This document shows, piece by piece, positions 1 to 8,337 of a stretch of 37,237 nt of DNA. The number at the start of each line of letters is the position of its first letter. Within the stretch, counting starts at the first letter, position 1. Source of the stretch: Chloroflexota bacterium (GTDB lineage Bacteria > Chloroflexota > Dehalococcoidia > UBA2979); NCBI GenBank assembly GCA_009840945.1, contig VXMU01000123.1:47406-84642 (forward strand), given 5' to 3'. Position numbers and translations under genes: made by a program. The notes below the pieces were generated by a model that made no database searches, was not told the origin of the DNA, and saw nothing but the letters and a program-made list of their open reading frames with translations.

Positions 1-112
1 GGGGGGGGCGGCCGCGGGGCGCGCCGCCCGGGGGGGGGCCACCACCCCCCCCCCCCCCCCCCCCCCCCCGCGGCGCGGGGGGGGCCGGGGCGGGGGGGGC
101 CCCGGCGCCCCC
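1..112. other. Low-complexity poly-G/poly-C contig end, probable assembly or sequencing artefact
   Basis: Almost pure G/C homopolymer runs, abruptly joining normal sequence at ccctcgagtctccgcgag. Confidence 0.85.
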
Positions 113-158
113 CCCTCGAGTCTCCGCGAGTGCGGAGGCGTTACCCGTACGGGTCGTA

Positions 159-2075
159 CTAGGCGCGGCCCTCGATGTCCGGGTCGATCCAGGCACTGGC
201 GACCTGGTCGCCCCAGTCGTAGTACGAGCTGTTGGTGCCGAAGATGCCGCCGAAGCGGATCCCACGCAGCCACGGCTGGTAGATCTCGAAACCGAGGCCC
301 GAGGGCACCGGCGGCCAGAACATCTTCTCGAGGAAGTAGTCCCACATCGTCCGGTGGATTTCCTTGCGGGCGTCCGGGTCGATCTCGGTCTGCTGCGCCT
401 CGGCCCAGGCGTCGACCTGCGGGTCGTTGAGCCGCCAGCGGTTACCCGGCGACTCGGAGTGGACCGAGTTGAAGAAGTAGTTGTCGCCGTCGAAGCCGAC
501 CGTCAGCCAGCCGGACGTCGTCGCCTCTTCGAGCTTCGCGGGCACCCACGAGGAGTTGAACTCCGTGTAGTCGACCGAGCGCGAGTCGAGCTCGATGCCG
601 ACCTGGCGGAAGTGCTCCGTGGTGATGTCGCTGATCTCGGCGAAGTAGTCCGCGTAGCGGTAGTAGATCGAGTCGATCTTGAGGCCCTCGGCGCCGGCAG
701 CGGCGAGCAGCTTCCTCGCCTCGTCCGGGTCGTAGCGGCCGAACCATGGACCGAGCGCCGGGTCGCCAACCTGCGGCTCCGCGTCCAGGACGAAGGGCCA
801 CGGCTGCAGCGGCAGCGTCTTGGCGAGGTTGTCGTAGACGACGTCCTCCATGAACTCGGTGTCCAGTGCCAGCGTCATCGCCTGGCGGATCCGGTCGTCC
901 TGGAACTTCGGGTGCGAGAGGTTCATGCCGAACGGGATACCGCCGTTGACGACGACCCGGTGGTTGATCTGGATGTCCGGGTTCGTCTCGAGCAGCTTCT
1001 CGAGGTCCCCGAGGGTCCCCGCGACGGAGTACCCGTAGTCCAGCTGACCCACGCGGAAGGCCGCGAGGCGGGCCGACTGGTCGGTGACCAGGCGCACGTC
1101 GTGGCCGTCCAGGAGCACCTCGCGCTCCCAGTAGTCCGGGTTCTTGTCGAACGACAGGTGCGAGCCGTCGACGGCCTCGGTGAGGATCATCGGGCCCGTG
1201 CCGACCACGACCGTGTCGATGTTGCCCGCGTCCACGGTCTCGCGCGGGAAGATCGTCTGGTAGCGGCTGGCCAGCGGCAGGATGAAGTCCGCCGTGACGG
1301 TCCCCATCGTGATCTTGAAGGTGGTGTCGTCCGGCGCCTCGGTGGAGCTGATGTTGCGCCAGTAGGACTGGTGCACACCCTCCTGGCCGTAGCGGTCGAA
1401 GGCGAACTTCGCGTCCTCGGCGACGAACTGGCGGCCGTTGAGCGGCGCGATGTTCTGCCAGTGCACGTCGTCACGGATGGTGAAGGTGAAGACCTGGCCG
1501 TCCGGCGTGCGCTCCCACGAGCTCGCCAGCTCCGGCTCCAGCTCGATCAGGAACGGGTCCTTGTTCGGGCCGCCCTTCATCCCGAGCAGGCGGTTGTAGA
1601 CGTAGTTCGGGACCGTGATGGTCCCGCCCGCCGCCGACGTGGTCGGGTCGAAGTTCTGCACGCGGTACGTCGCGGCCACCTGCATGCGGCCACCCGGGAC
1701 CGGCTGCTTGTTCGGCTCGGGGAACTGGTACGGGTACGGCAGGCTGTCGTCGCGGACGAGCTTGCCGATCGAGTAGTCCTCGGTGTCTTCCGTAGCTTCC
1801 TCGGCCGCATCGTCGGCGTCATCGTCGCCGCCGGAGGCCTGCGTCTGGCTGGCCTGCGTGGCGCTGGTGACGGTCGTCGTGCCGGTCGAGCCGCTGCTCG
1901 AGGTCTGCGTCGTGGCGGCGGTGCCGCCATCATCGTCGTCGTCGTCATCGTCGCCGCCGCAGCCGATGAGCGCGGCAGCGGCGAGGCCGACACCGCCGAC
2001 GACACCGCCGCGTAGCAGCGTCCGCCGGTTCAGCTCAACGGACCACCAGCGGCCCTCTCGCTCGATCTCACTCAT
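159..2075 (-). CDS. ABC transporter substrate-binding lipoprotein, peptide/nickel (SBP_bac_5) family, Tat signal
   Basis: Start MSEIEREGRWW with upstream AGGAG; twin-Arg RRTLLRGG, lipobox LIGC then poly-Asp and Ser/Thr linker; SBP_5-type body (FDPTTSAAGG...). The ORF track start at 2141 is probably too far upstream. Confidence 0.9.
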   Translation of the reverse strand: MSEIEREGRWWSVELNRRTLLRGGVVGGVGLAAAALIGCGGDDDDDDDDGGTAATTQTSSSGSTGTTTVTSATQASQTQASGGDDDADDAAEEATEDTEDYSIGKLVRDDSLPYPYQFPEPNKQPVPGGRMQVAATYRVQNFDPTTSAAGGTITVPNYVYNRLLGMKGGPNKDPFLIELEPELASSWERTPDGQVFTFTIRDDVHWQNIAPLNGRQFVAEDAKFAFDRYGQEGVHQSYWRNISSTEAPDDTTFKITMGTVTADFILPLASRYQTIFPRETVDAGNIDTVVVGTGPMILTEAVDGSHLSFDKNPDYWEREVLLDGHDVRLVTDQSARLAAFRVGQLDYGYSVAGTLGDLEKLLETNPDIQINHRVVVNGGIPFGMNLSHPKFQDDRIRQAMTLALDTEFMEDVVYDNLAKTLPLQPWPFVLDAEPQVGDPALGPWFGRYDPDEARKLLAAAGAEGLKIDSIYYRYADYFAEISDITTEHFRQVGIELDSRSVDYTEFNSSWVPAKLEEATTSGWLTVGFDGDNYFFNSVHSESPGNRWRLNDPQVDAWAEAQQTEIDPDARKEIHRTMWDYFLEKMFWPPVPSGLGFEIYQPWLRGIRFGGIFGTNSSYYDWGDQVASAWIDPDIEGRA

Positions 2076-2136
2076 ACACGTCTCCTCTTGCCCCGCCGTC
2101 AAGCGGCTTCGATACGCGTGTCGCGGCGCAGGCCGC

Positions 2137-2157
2137 GACATAGTGCGGGACTATGTC
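2137..2157. promoter_or_regulatory. Inverted repeat GACATAGT-gcggg-ACTATGTC, candidate operator upstream of SBP gene 1
   Basis: Perfect 8-bp arms, 5-bp spacer, about 60 bp upstream of the start at 2075. Confidence 0.4.
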
Positions 2158-2279
2158 ACACGCATATGGCGCCTTACAACACGAACGCTCACGGACACGT
2201 TAGAAGCTCGCGACATCACCCCACGCCGCGCGTCCGTGCCGGGACGCGGCCCACGAGGCACCCCGTTACGGGGCAAGGA

Positions 2280-2305
2280 GAGGGGCGGCCCGGAGGCCGC
2301 CCCTC
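2280..2305 (-). terminator. Hairpin downstream of SBP gene 2
   Basis: GAGGGGCGGCC-cgga-GGCCGCCCCTC, perfect 11-bp stem about 43 nt after the stop at 2348; no clear U-tract. Confidence 0.6.
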
Positions 2306-2347
2306 GAGTCTCCGCGGTAGCGGAGGCGTTGCCTGGTACGGGTCGTA

Positions 2348-4261
2348 CTAGGCGCGCCCGTCGATGTCCGGGTCGATCCAGGCGGCGTGCACCTGGTCGC
2401 CCCAGTCGTAGTACGAGCTGTTGGTGCCGAACAGGCCGCCGAAGCGGATCCCGCGCAGCCACGGCTGGTAGATCTGGAGACCGAGGCCCGAGGGCACCGG
2501 CGGCCAGAACATCTTCTGCAGGAAGTAGTCCCACATCTGCTTGTGGATTTCCTTGCGGGCATCCGGGTCCAGCTCGGTCTGCTGCGCTTCGGCCCAGGCG
2601 TCGACCTGCGGGTCGTTGAGCTGCCAGCGGTTACCCGGCGAGGCCGAGTGGACCGAGTTGTAGAAGTAGTTGTCGCCGTCGAAGCCGACCGTCAGCCAGC
2701 CGGACGTCGTGGCCTCCTCGAGCTTCGCGGGCACCCACGCCGAGTTGAACTCGGTGTAGTCAACGCTGCGCGAGTCGAGCCCGATGCCGACCTGGCGGAA
2801 CTGCTCCGTCGTGATCTCGGTGATTTCGGCGAAGTAGTCCGCGTAGCGGTAGTAGATACCGTCGATCGACAGGTCTTCGGCGCCGGCCGCCGCGAGGAGC
2901 TTCTTCGCCTCCTCCGGGTCGTAGCGGCTGAACCACGGACCGAGCGACGCGTCGCCCTTCTGCGGCTCCTCGTCGAGCACGAACGGCCACGGGTGGAGCG
3001 GGAGGGTCTTCGCGAGGTTGTCGTAGACGACCTCCTCCATGAAGTCCGTGTCCATCGCCAGCGTCATGGCCTGGCGGATCCGCTCGTCCTGGAACTTCGG
3101 GTGCGAGAGGTTCATGCCGAACGGGATACCGCCGTTGACCACCACCGTCAGGTTGACCTGGATGTCGGGGTTGGTCTCCAGCAGCTTGTTCAGGTCCTTC
3201 AGCGTCGACGCGACCGAGTAGCCGTAGTCGAGCTGGCCAACACGGAACGCCGCGACACGCGCCGTCTGATCCGTGATCAGGCGCACGTCAGACCCGTCCA
3301 GGAGCACTTCGCTCTCCCAGTAGTCCGGGTTCTTGTCGAAGGAGATGTGCGAGCCGTCGACGGCCTCGGTGAGGATCATCGAGCCCGTGCCGACCACGAC
3401 CGTGTCGATGTTCCCGGCGTCCACTGGCTCGCGCGGGAAGATCGTCTGGTAGCGGCTGGCGAGCGGCAGGATGAAGTCCGCCGTCACCGTCCCCATCGTC
3501 GCCTTGAACGTGGTGTCGTCCGGGGCCTCGGTGGAGCTGATGTTGCGCCAGTAGGACTTGTGCACGCCCGATTCCGCGTAGCGGTCGTAGGCGAACTTCA
3601 CATCGTCCGCGACGAACTTGCGGCCGTTCAGCGGCGGCAGGTTCTGCCAGTTGACGTCGTCACGGATGTTGAACGTGAAGACCTGGCCGTCCGGCGTGCG
3701 CTCCCAGGACGAGGCGAGCTCGGGCTCGAGCACGATCTCGTACGGGTTGTTGTGCGGCCCGCCCTTGAACCCGATCAGCCGGTTGTAGACGTAGTTGGGG
3801 ACGGTGATCGTCCCACCCGCCGCCGACGTGGTCGGGTCGAAGTTCTGCACACGGTACGTCGCGGCCACCTGCATGCGGCCGCCCGCAACGGGCTTCTTGT
3901 TCGGCTCGGGGAACTGGAACGGGTACGGGAGGTTCTCGTCCCGGACGAGCATCCCGACCGAGTAGTCCTCGGCGTCCCCGCCGGCGTCCGAGGAGTCATC
4001 GTCTTCGTCGCCGCCGGTGCTCTGGGTCTGGCCGGCCTGCGTCTGGCTGGTGATGTTCGACGAGGTGCCCGAGCTGGTGCCGGACGTCTGCGTCGTGGTG
4101 CTGGTGGTAGCAGCACCGTCGTCATCGTCGTCGTCATCGCCGCCGCAGCCGATGAGCGCAGCGGCAGCGAGGCCGGCGCCACCGAGCAGGCCACCTCGTA
4201 GGAGCGTGCGCCGGTTCAGTTCAGCGGACCACCAACGGCCCTCTCGCTCGAATGCACTCAT
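2348..4261 (-). CDS. ABC transporter substrate-binding lipoprotein, SBP_bac_5 family, Tat signal; tandem paralog of 159-2075
   Basis: MSAFEREGRWWSAELNRRTLLRGG...LIGCGGDDDDDDD; collinear and highly similar to the neighbouring gene; GGAGATGCTC RBS. Confidence 0.9.
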   Translation of the reverse strand: MSAFEREGRWWSAELNRRTLLRGGLLGGAGLAAAALIGCGGDDDDDDDGAATTSTTTQTSGTSSGTSSNITSQTQAGQTQSTGGDEDDDSSDAGGDAEDYSVGMLVRDENLPYPFQFPEPNKKPVAGGRMQVAATYRVQNFDPTTSAAGGTITVPNYVYNRLIGFKGGPHNNPYEIVLEPELASSWERTPDGQVFTFNIRDDVNWQNLPPLNGRKFVADDVKFAYDRYAESGVHKSYWRNISSTEAPDDTTFKATMGTVTADFILPLASRYQTIFPREPVDAGNIDTVVVGTGSMILTEAVDGSHISFDKNPDYWESEVLLDGSDVRLITDQTARVAAFRVGQLDYGYSVASTLKDLNKLLETNPDIQVNLTVVVNGGIPFGMNLSHPKFQDERIRQAMTLAMDTDFMEEVVYDNLAKTLPLHPWPFVLDEEPQKGDASLGPWFSRYDPEEAKKLLAAAGAEDLSIDGIYYRYADYFAEITEITTEQFRQVGIGLDSRSVDYTEFNSAWVPAKLEEATTSGWLTVGFDGDNYFYNSVHSASPGNRWQLNDPQVDAWAEAQQTELDPDARKEIHKQMWDYFLQKMFWPPVPSGLGLQIYQPWLRGIRFGGLFGTNSSYYDWGDQVHAAWIDPDIDGRA

Positions 4262-4376
4262 GAGCATCTCCTCATGCCCCGCCGCCATGCGGCATCGATC
4301 CGGATGCAGCGGCCTGAACCGCTACATAGCGCGCAACTCTCGCACACGCGGTCGCTTGTGACAACAGGCGCGAGCC

Positions 4377-4387
4377 TTGTATTACAA
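4377..4387. promoter_or_regulatory. Palindrome TTGTA-T-TACAA in divergent intergenic region
   Basis: Perfect inverted repeat in a locally AT-rich spot between divergent SBP and ABC genes. Confidence 0.3.
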
Positions 4388-4417
4388 ACGGAAATAGAGA
4401 GCCTCCTCCACTCTCGC

Positions 4418-4432
4418 GGCTGTGCCACAGCC
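4418..4432. promoter_or_regulatory. Palindrome GGCTGTG-C-CACAGCC in divergent intergenic region
   Basis: Perfect 7-bp arms with 1-nt centre. Confidence 0.3.
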
Positions 4433-4559
4433 CTGCGTGCAGTCGGGACTTCCGCCTTGTGATGGTACGCACAAACGGGCTCGCCGGATCTCTCGACGTT
4501 CTCGTTCGGCGCTGCCGCCCCGCCGGGGGCTGCGCTACGATGGATGCGAAGGGCCTGCC

Positions 4560-5492
4560 GTGCCGCTCATCGAGACCAACGGCCTCACGAAGCGCTACTC
4601 GCGCGTCACGGCGCTCGACGGCCTCACGCTCGACGTCGAACCCGGCATCATCGGCCTGGTCGGCCCGAACGGCGCGGGCAAGAGCACGCTCATCAAGATC
4701 CTGCTCGGGCTCGTCGACGCCACCACCGGCACCGCCGAGGTGCTCGGACTGGACGCCGCCCGCGAGGGGCTGCGCGTCCGCGAGGTCGTCGGCTACATGC
4801 CGGAGCACGACTGCCTGCCGCCGGATCAGTCGGCGACGAACTTCGTCATCCACATGGCCCGCATGAGCGGCATCCCACCCTCCGCCGCGCGCGAGCGCGC
4901 CTCGGAGGTGCTGCGTCACGTCGGGCTGTTCGAGGAGCGCTACCGCCACATGGGCGGCTACTCCACGGGCATGAAGCAGCGTGTCAAGCTCGCGCAGGCG
5001 CTCGCCCACGACCCGCAGCTGCTGTTCCTGGACGAGCCCACCAACGGCCTCGACCCGCAGGGCCGCGACGAGATGCTGGATCTCGTCGAGCGCACCGGGC
5101 ACGAGTTCGGGATCTCGATCGTCATGTCCTCGCACCTGCTCAGCGAGATCGAGCGCGTCTGCGACGGGCTCATCGTCATCGACGACGGCAAGCTGATGCG
5201 CACCGGCCGCATCGCGGAGCTGACCGACGAGACCGCAGTGCTCGCCGTCGAGGTCGAGTGGGACGCGGACCGCCTCGCGGACATGCTCACCGAGCGCGGC
5301 CTCGAGGTGCAGGTGCTGGGCCGCGAGCTCGAGGTCGCCGGCGGGGGCTCCGACGGCGTCCACGACGCGATCCTCGATGCCGTCGTGACGCTGAACCTGC
5401 CTCTGGTGCGGATGGAGCGGCGTCGCCGCACGCTGGAGGAGCTGTTCCAGCCGGGCGCGGACGGCGCGGAGGCCTCGAATGGCGCAGGCTGA
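4560..5492 (+). CDS. ABC transporter ATP-binding protein
   Basis: GTG start VPLIETNGLTKRYSRV; Walker A GPNGAGKST, signature YSTGMKQRVKLAQAL, Walker B LLFLDEPTNGLDP. Confidence 0.93.
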   Translation: MPLIETNGLTKRYSRVTALDGLTLDVEPGIIGLVGPNGAGKSTLIKILLGLVDATTGTAEVLGLDAAREGLRVREVVGYMPEHDCLPPDQSATNFVIHMARMSGIPPSAARERASEVLRHVGLFEERYRHMGGYSTGMKQRVKLAQALAHDPQLLFLDEPTNGLDPQGRDEMLDLVERTGHEFGISIVMSSHLLSEIERVCDGLIVIDDGKLMRTGRIAELTDETAVLAVEVEWDADRLADMLTERGLEVQVLGRELEVAGGGSDGVHDAILDAVVTLNLPLVRMERRRRTLEELFQPGADGAEASNGAG

Positions 5493-6414
5493 ACCGACCC
5501 CCGGCTCCGGTTCGGCCACCGGCACGATCTACGACCTCGGGTACCAGGCGTACGAGGGCCCTCGCCGCGGGCGCGGCTACGCACTCTGGTCGCTCTACGT
5601 GCTCAGCGTGCGCAATGCCTTCGGCATCGGGCGCGGCGCGCTGCCGAAGGCGATGGCGTTCACGCTGCTGCTGTTCGCGCACGCGCTCGCCATCGTCCAG
5701 CTCATCCTCGGCGCCGTCCTGCCCGTCGACGAGTTCGAGTTCGTCACGCCCGAGGACTACTACGGGCTGATCCAGTTCATCCTCGTGCTCTTCGTGGCCG
5801 CCATCGCGTCCGACCTCGTCGGCAACGACCGCCGCACGAACACGCTCTCGCTCTACTTCTCGCGCCCCATCGAGCGCGACGACTACGCGCTGGCGAAGAT
5901 CGCGGCGCTGTGCAGCAGCCTGCTCGCGCTCACGGTGCTGCCCCAGCTCCTGATGTTCGCCGGCAACGCGCTCGGCGCCAGCGACGGCCTGGACTGGGTG
6001 CGCGACAACGCCGACGAGCTTCCGAGGATCGTCGCGAGCGGCGCGCTGCTGTGCCTCGCGTTCGGCTCGCTGGGCATTCTCATCGCCTCGTACGCGGAGC
6101 GCCGGGCGTTCGCGATGATCAGCGTGATCGCGATCTTCCTGGTGAGCTTCACCGTGGTGGGCGTGGTGGTGTCGGAGATCGACAACGAGCAGATGCGCTG
6201 GGCGATCTTCTTCAGCCCGCTGCACGTGGTCGACGGCTCGACGCAGTACATCTTCGACTCGCTGCCCGAGATCCACGCCGACTCGAGGCGGGGTGAGCCC
6301 TCCGACCAGGTCGCGTGGGCCGACTTCCCCGGCTACGTCTGGCCGATCGCCACGTTCGCCTTCGCCGTGGTCGCCTCGGCGCTCGTCGTGCGCCGCTACC
6401 GGGGGTCCGTCTGA
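5479..6414 (+). CDS. ABC-2 type permease
   Basis: Multi-pass hydrophobic protein overlapping the ATPase gene; NDRRTNTLSLYFSRPI typical of ABC-2 permeases. Confidence 0.85.
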   Translation: MAQAEPTPGSGSATGTIYDLGYQAYEGPRRGRGYALWSLYVLSVRNAFGIGRGALPKAMAFTLLLFAHALAIVQLILGAVLPVDEFEFVTPEDYYGLIQFILVLFVAAIASDLVGNDRRTNTLSLYFSRPIERDDYALAKIAALCSSLLALTVLPQLLMFAGNALGASDGLDWVRDNADELPRIVASGALLCLAFGSLGILIASYAERRAFAMISVIAIFLVSFTVVGVVVSEIDNEQMRWAIFFSPLHVVDGSTQYIFDSLPEIHADSRRGEPSDQVAWADFPGYVWPIATFAFAVVASALVVRRYRGSV

Positions 6415-7337
6415 TGGCCTCCGAGGCGGCCCGGGTCGAAGTCCAGAACGTCTCCCGCTGGTACGGCGACGTCGTGGCCGTGAACGACATCTCGTTCACC
6501 CTCGAGCCCGGCATCACAGGCCTGCTCGGCCCAAACGGCGCGGGCAAGAGCACGCTGCTGCACATGATCTCGGGGTTCCTGCGCCCCTCGGTCGGCGTCA
6601 TCTCGGTGCTGGGCGCGACGGCGTGGCGGAACCCGGAGATGTTTCGCCGTGTCGGCCTGGTCCCGGAGCGCGAGTCCGTCTACTCATTCCTCGGTGCGCG
6701 CGCCTTCGCCGAGGCCAGCGCGCGCCTGCATGGCCTGCCGGACCCCGAGGACGCCGCCCGGCGCGCGATCGCGCGCGTCGAGCTGGAGGACGCGCAGGAC
6801 CGGGCGATGGGGGGCTACTCCAAGGGGATGCGCCAGCGCGCCAAGATCGCCGCGGCGCTCGTCCACGACCCGGAGGTGCTCGTCCTGGACGAGCCCTTCA
6901 ACGGGACCGACCCGCGCCAGCGGCTCCAGCTCATGGAGATGCTGCGCCGCATGGCCGCCGAGGGCTGCACCATCCTCTTCTCCTCCCACATCCTCGAGGA
7001 GGTCGAGCGCCTCGCGGAGAACGTGCTCGTGATCGTGAACGGTCGCCTCGCTGCCTCGGGCGACTTCCGCCAGATCCGCCGCCTGATGACGGACCGCCCG
7101 CACACCTTCGAGCTGCGCACCAGCGACAACCGCGCGCTGGCCGCGGCGCTCGTCGGCCTCCCGCACGTCTCGGCCGTGGAGCTCACGGACAGCCGCCTCG
7201 ACGTGCGCACCACGGACTTCGGCGCCTTCACCGCCGCCATCGCGGCGGCGGTGCGGGACTCCGGCGTCACGCTCCAGCAGCTGCGCCCGGCCGACGAGTC
7301 GCTCGAGAGCGTGTTCTCGTACCTGGTGGGGTCATGA
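6414..7337 (+). CDS. ABC transporter ATP-binding protein
   Basis: TGATG overlap with upstream gene; MASEAARVEVQNVSRWYGD; Walker A GPNGAGKST, YSKGMRQRAKIAAAL, VLVLDEPFNGTDP. Confidence 0.93.
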   Translation: MASEAARVEVQNVSRWYGDVVAVNDISFTLEPGITGLLGPNGAGKSTLLHMISGFLRPSVGVISVLGATAWRNPEMFRRVGLVPERESVYSFLGARAFAEASARLHGLPDPEDAARRAIARVELEDAQDRAMGGYSKGMRQRAKIAAALVHDPEVLVLDEPFNGTDPRQRLQLMEMLRRMAAEGCTILFSSHILEEVERLAENVLVIVNGRLAASGDFRQIRRLMTDRPHTFELRTSDNRALAAALVGLPHVSAVELTDSRLDVRTTDFGAFTAAIAAAVRDSGVTLQQLRPADESLESVFSYLVGS

Positions 7338-8068
7338 CGCTCACGCTGCTCTCGCTGACGGCGCACCAGCTGCTGGGACGGCGGCGCGCGATCCTGATCG
7401 CGCTGCTGGCGCTGATCCCCGTCGGCGTCGCGTTGCTGATCCGCTTCGCCGGGGACACCGGCGACGGACCGGCGTACGAGACGGCGACGGACACCATCGT
7501 CGGCTTCGTGTTCCTCCTGCTGCTGCCCATCGGCGCGCTGGTCTTCGGCACGTCGGCGCTCGGCTCGGAGGTCGAGGACGGGACGGTGGTGTACCTGCTG
7601 GCGCACCCGATCGCGCGCTGGCGCGTGGTGGTGGTGAAGGCCGTCGTGGCGTCGGCCGCGACGATCCTGCTCACCGCGCCCGCGGCGCTGCTGACCGCCG
7701 TGATCATCCTCGGCGGCTTCGACGAGGAGTCGCTGTGGTGGGCTGCGACGGTCGCCACGGTCGTTGGTAGCGTCGTCTACAGCACGCTGTTCGTCGGGCT
7801 CAGCACGGTCACGAGCCGCGCGCTGATCATCGGGCTGATCTACGTCTTCGTATGGGAGGCGTTCATCACCAACCTCTTCAGCGGCACGCGCTGGGTGAGC
7901 GTGCGCGAGTACGTCGAGGGCACCGCCAACGCCCTCACCCCCGTGGAGTCGGTGACCGGCAAGCTCGACGGCCAGGAGGCCGCGATCGCCTCGGTCGTGG
8001 TCGTCGCGGCCTCACTCATCGTCGGGACGTGGTTCCTGACGCGCTTCGAGATCGGCGAGCGCGCCTAG
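7334..8068 (+). CDS. ABC-2 type permease
   Basis: ATGA overlap with ATPase; MTLTLLSLTAHQLLGRRRAILIALLAL..., SEVEDGTVVYLLAHPIARWRVVVVK. Confidence 0.87.
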   Translation: MTLTLLSLTAHQLLGRRRAILIALLALIPVGVALLIRFAGDTGDGPAYETATDTIVGFVFLLLLPIGALVFGTSALGSEVEDGTVVYLLAHPIARWRVVVVKAVVASAATILLTAPAALLTAVIILGGFDEESLWWAATVATVVGSVVYSTLFVGLSTVTSRALIIGLIYVFVWEAFITNLFSGTRWVSVREYVEGTANALTPVESVTGKLDGQEAAIASVVVVAASLIVGTWFLTRFEIGERA

Positions 8069-8089
8069 CGAAGCCGGCGCGTCACATGG

Positions 8090-8224
8090 TCACTCAACCG
8101 CACCGAGCAGCGCGGCGATGACAATCACCCAGAGGACCAACGCCGGGGGGATCAGCAGCAAGGACGCTACTGCCGAGCCGATCGTGAATCCAAAGCCGAA
8201 CCTGAACCCATCGCCTACCGACAT
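8090..8224 (-). CDS. Hypothetical 44-aa single-TM membrane microprotein
   Basis: Manual translation MSVGDGFRFGFGFTIGSAVASLLLIPPALVLWVIVIAALLGAVE*; RBS GAGGAGG 6 nt before ATG; absent from the ORF track, apparently below its length cutoff. Confidence 0.65.
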   Translation of the reverse strand: MSVGDGFRFGFGFTIGSAVASLLLIPPALVLWVIVIAALLGAVE

Positions 8225-8292
8225 CGGTCGCCTCCTCGGCTTGAGCCCATGCAGTGGGCCTCATGTCGCCGCGCGAACGCACACACAACGGC

Positions 8293-8301
8293 TGCTATGA
8301 T
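8293..8301 (+). promoter_or_regulatory. Extended -10 promoter element TGCTATGAT
   Basis: TGn-TATGAT 37 bp upstream of the CoA-transferase GTG; no good -35. Confidence 0.4.
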
Positions 8302-8337
8302 CCGGCCTCACGCCGTACGGGGGACACGGGAGGCGCG

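Noticed and set aside
354-4201. Plus-strand 553-aa and 604-aa ORFs over the SBP genes
   Set aside because: Mirror ORFs of the two SBPs; similarity to each other simply reflects the SBP duplication.
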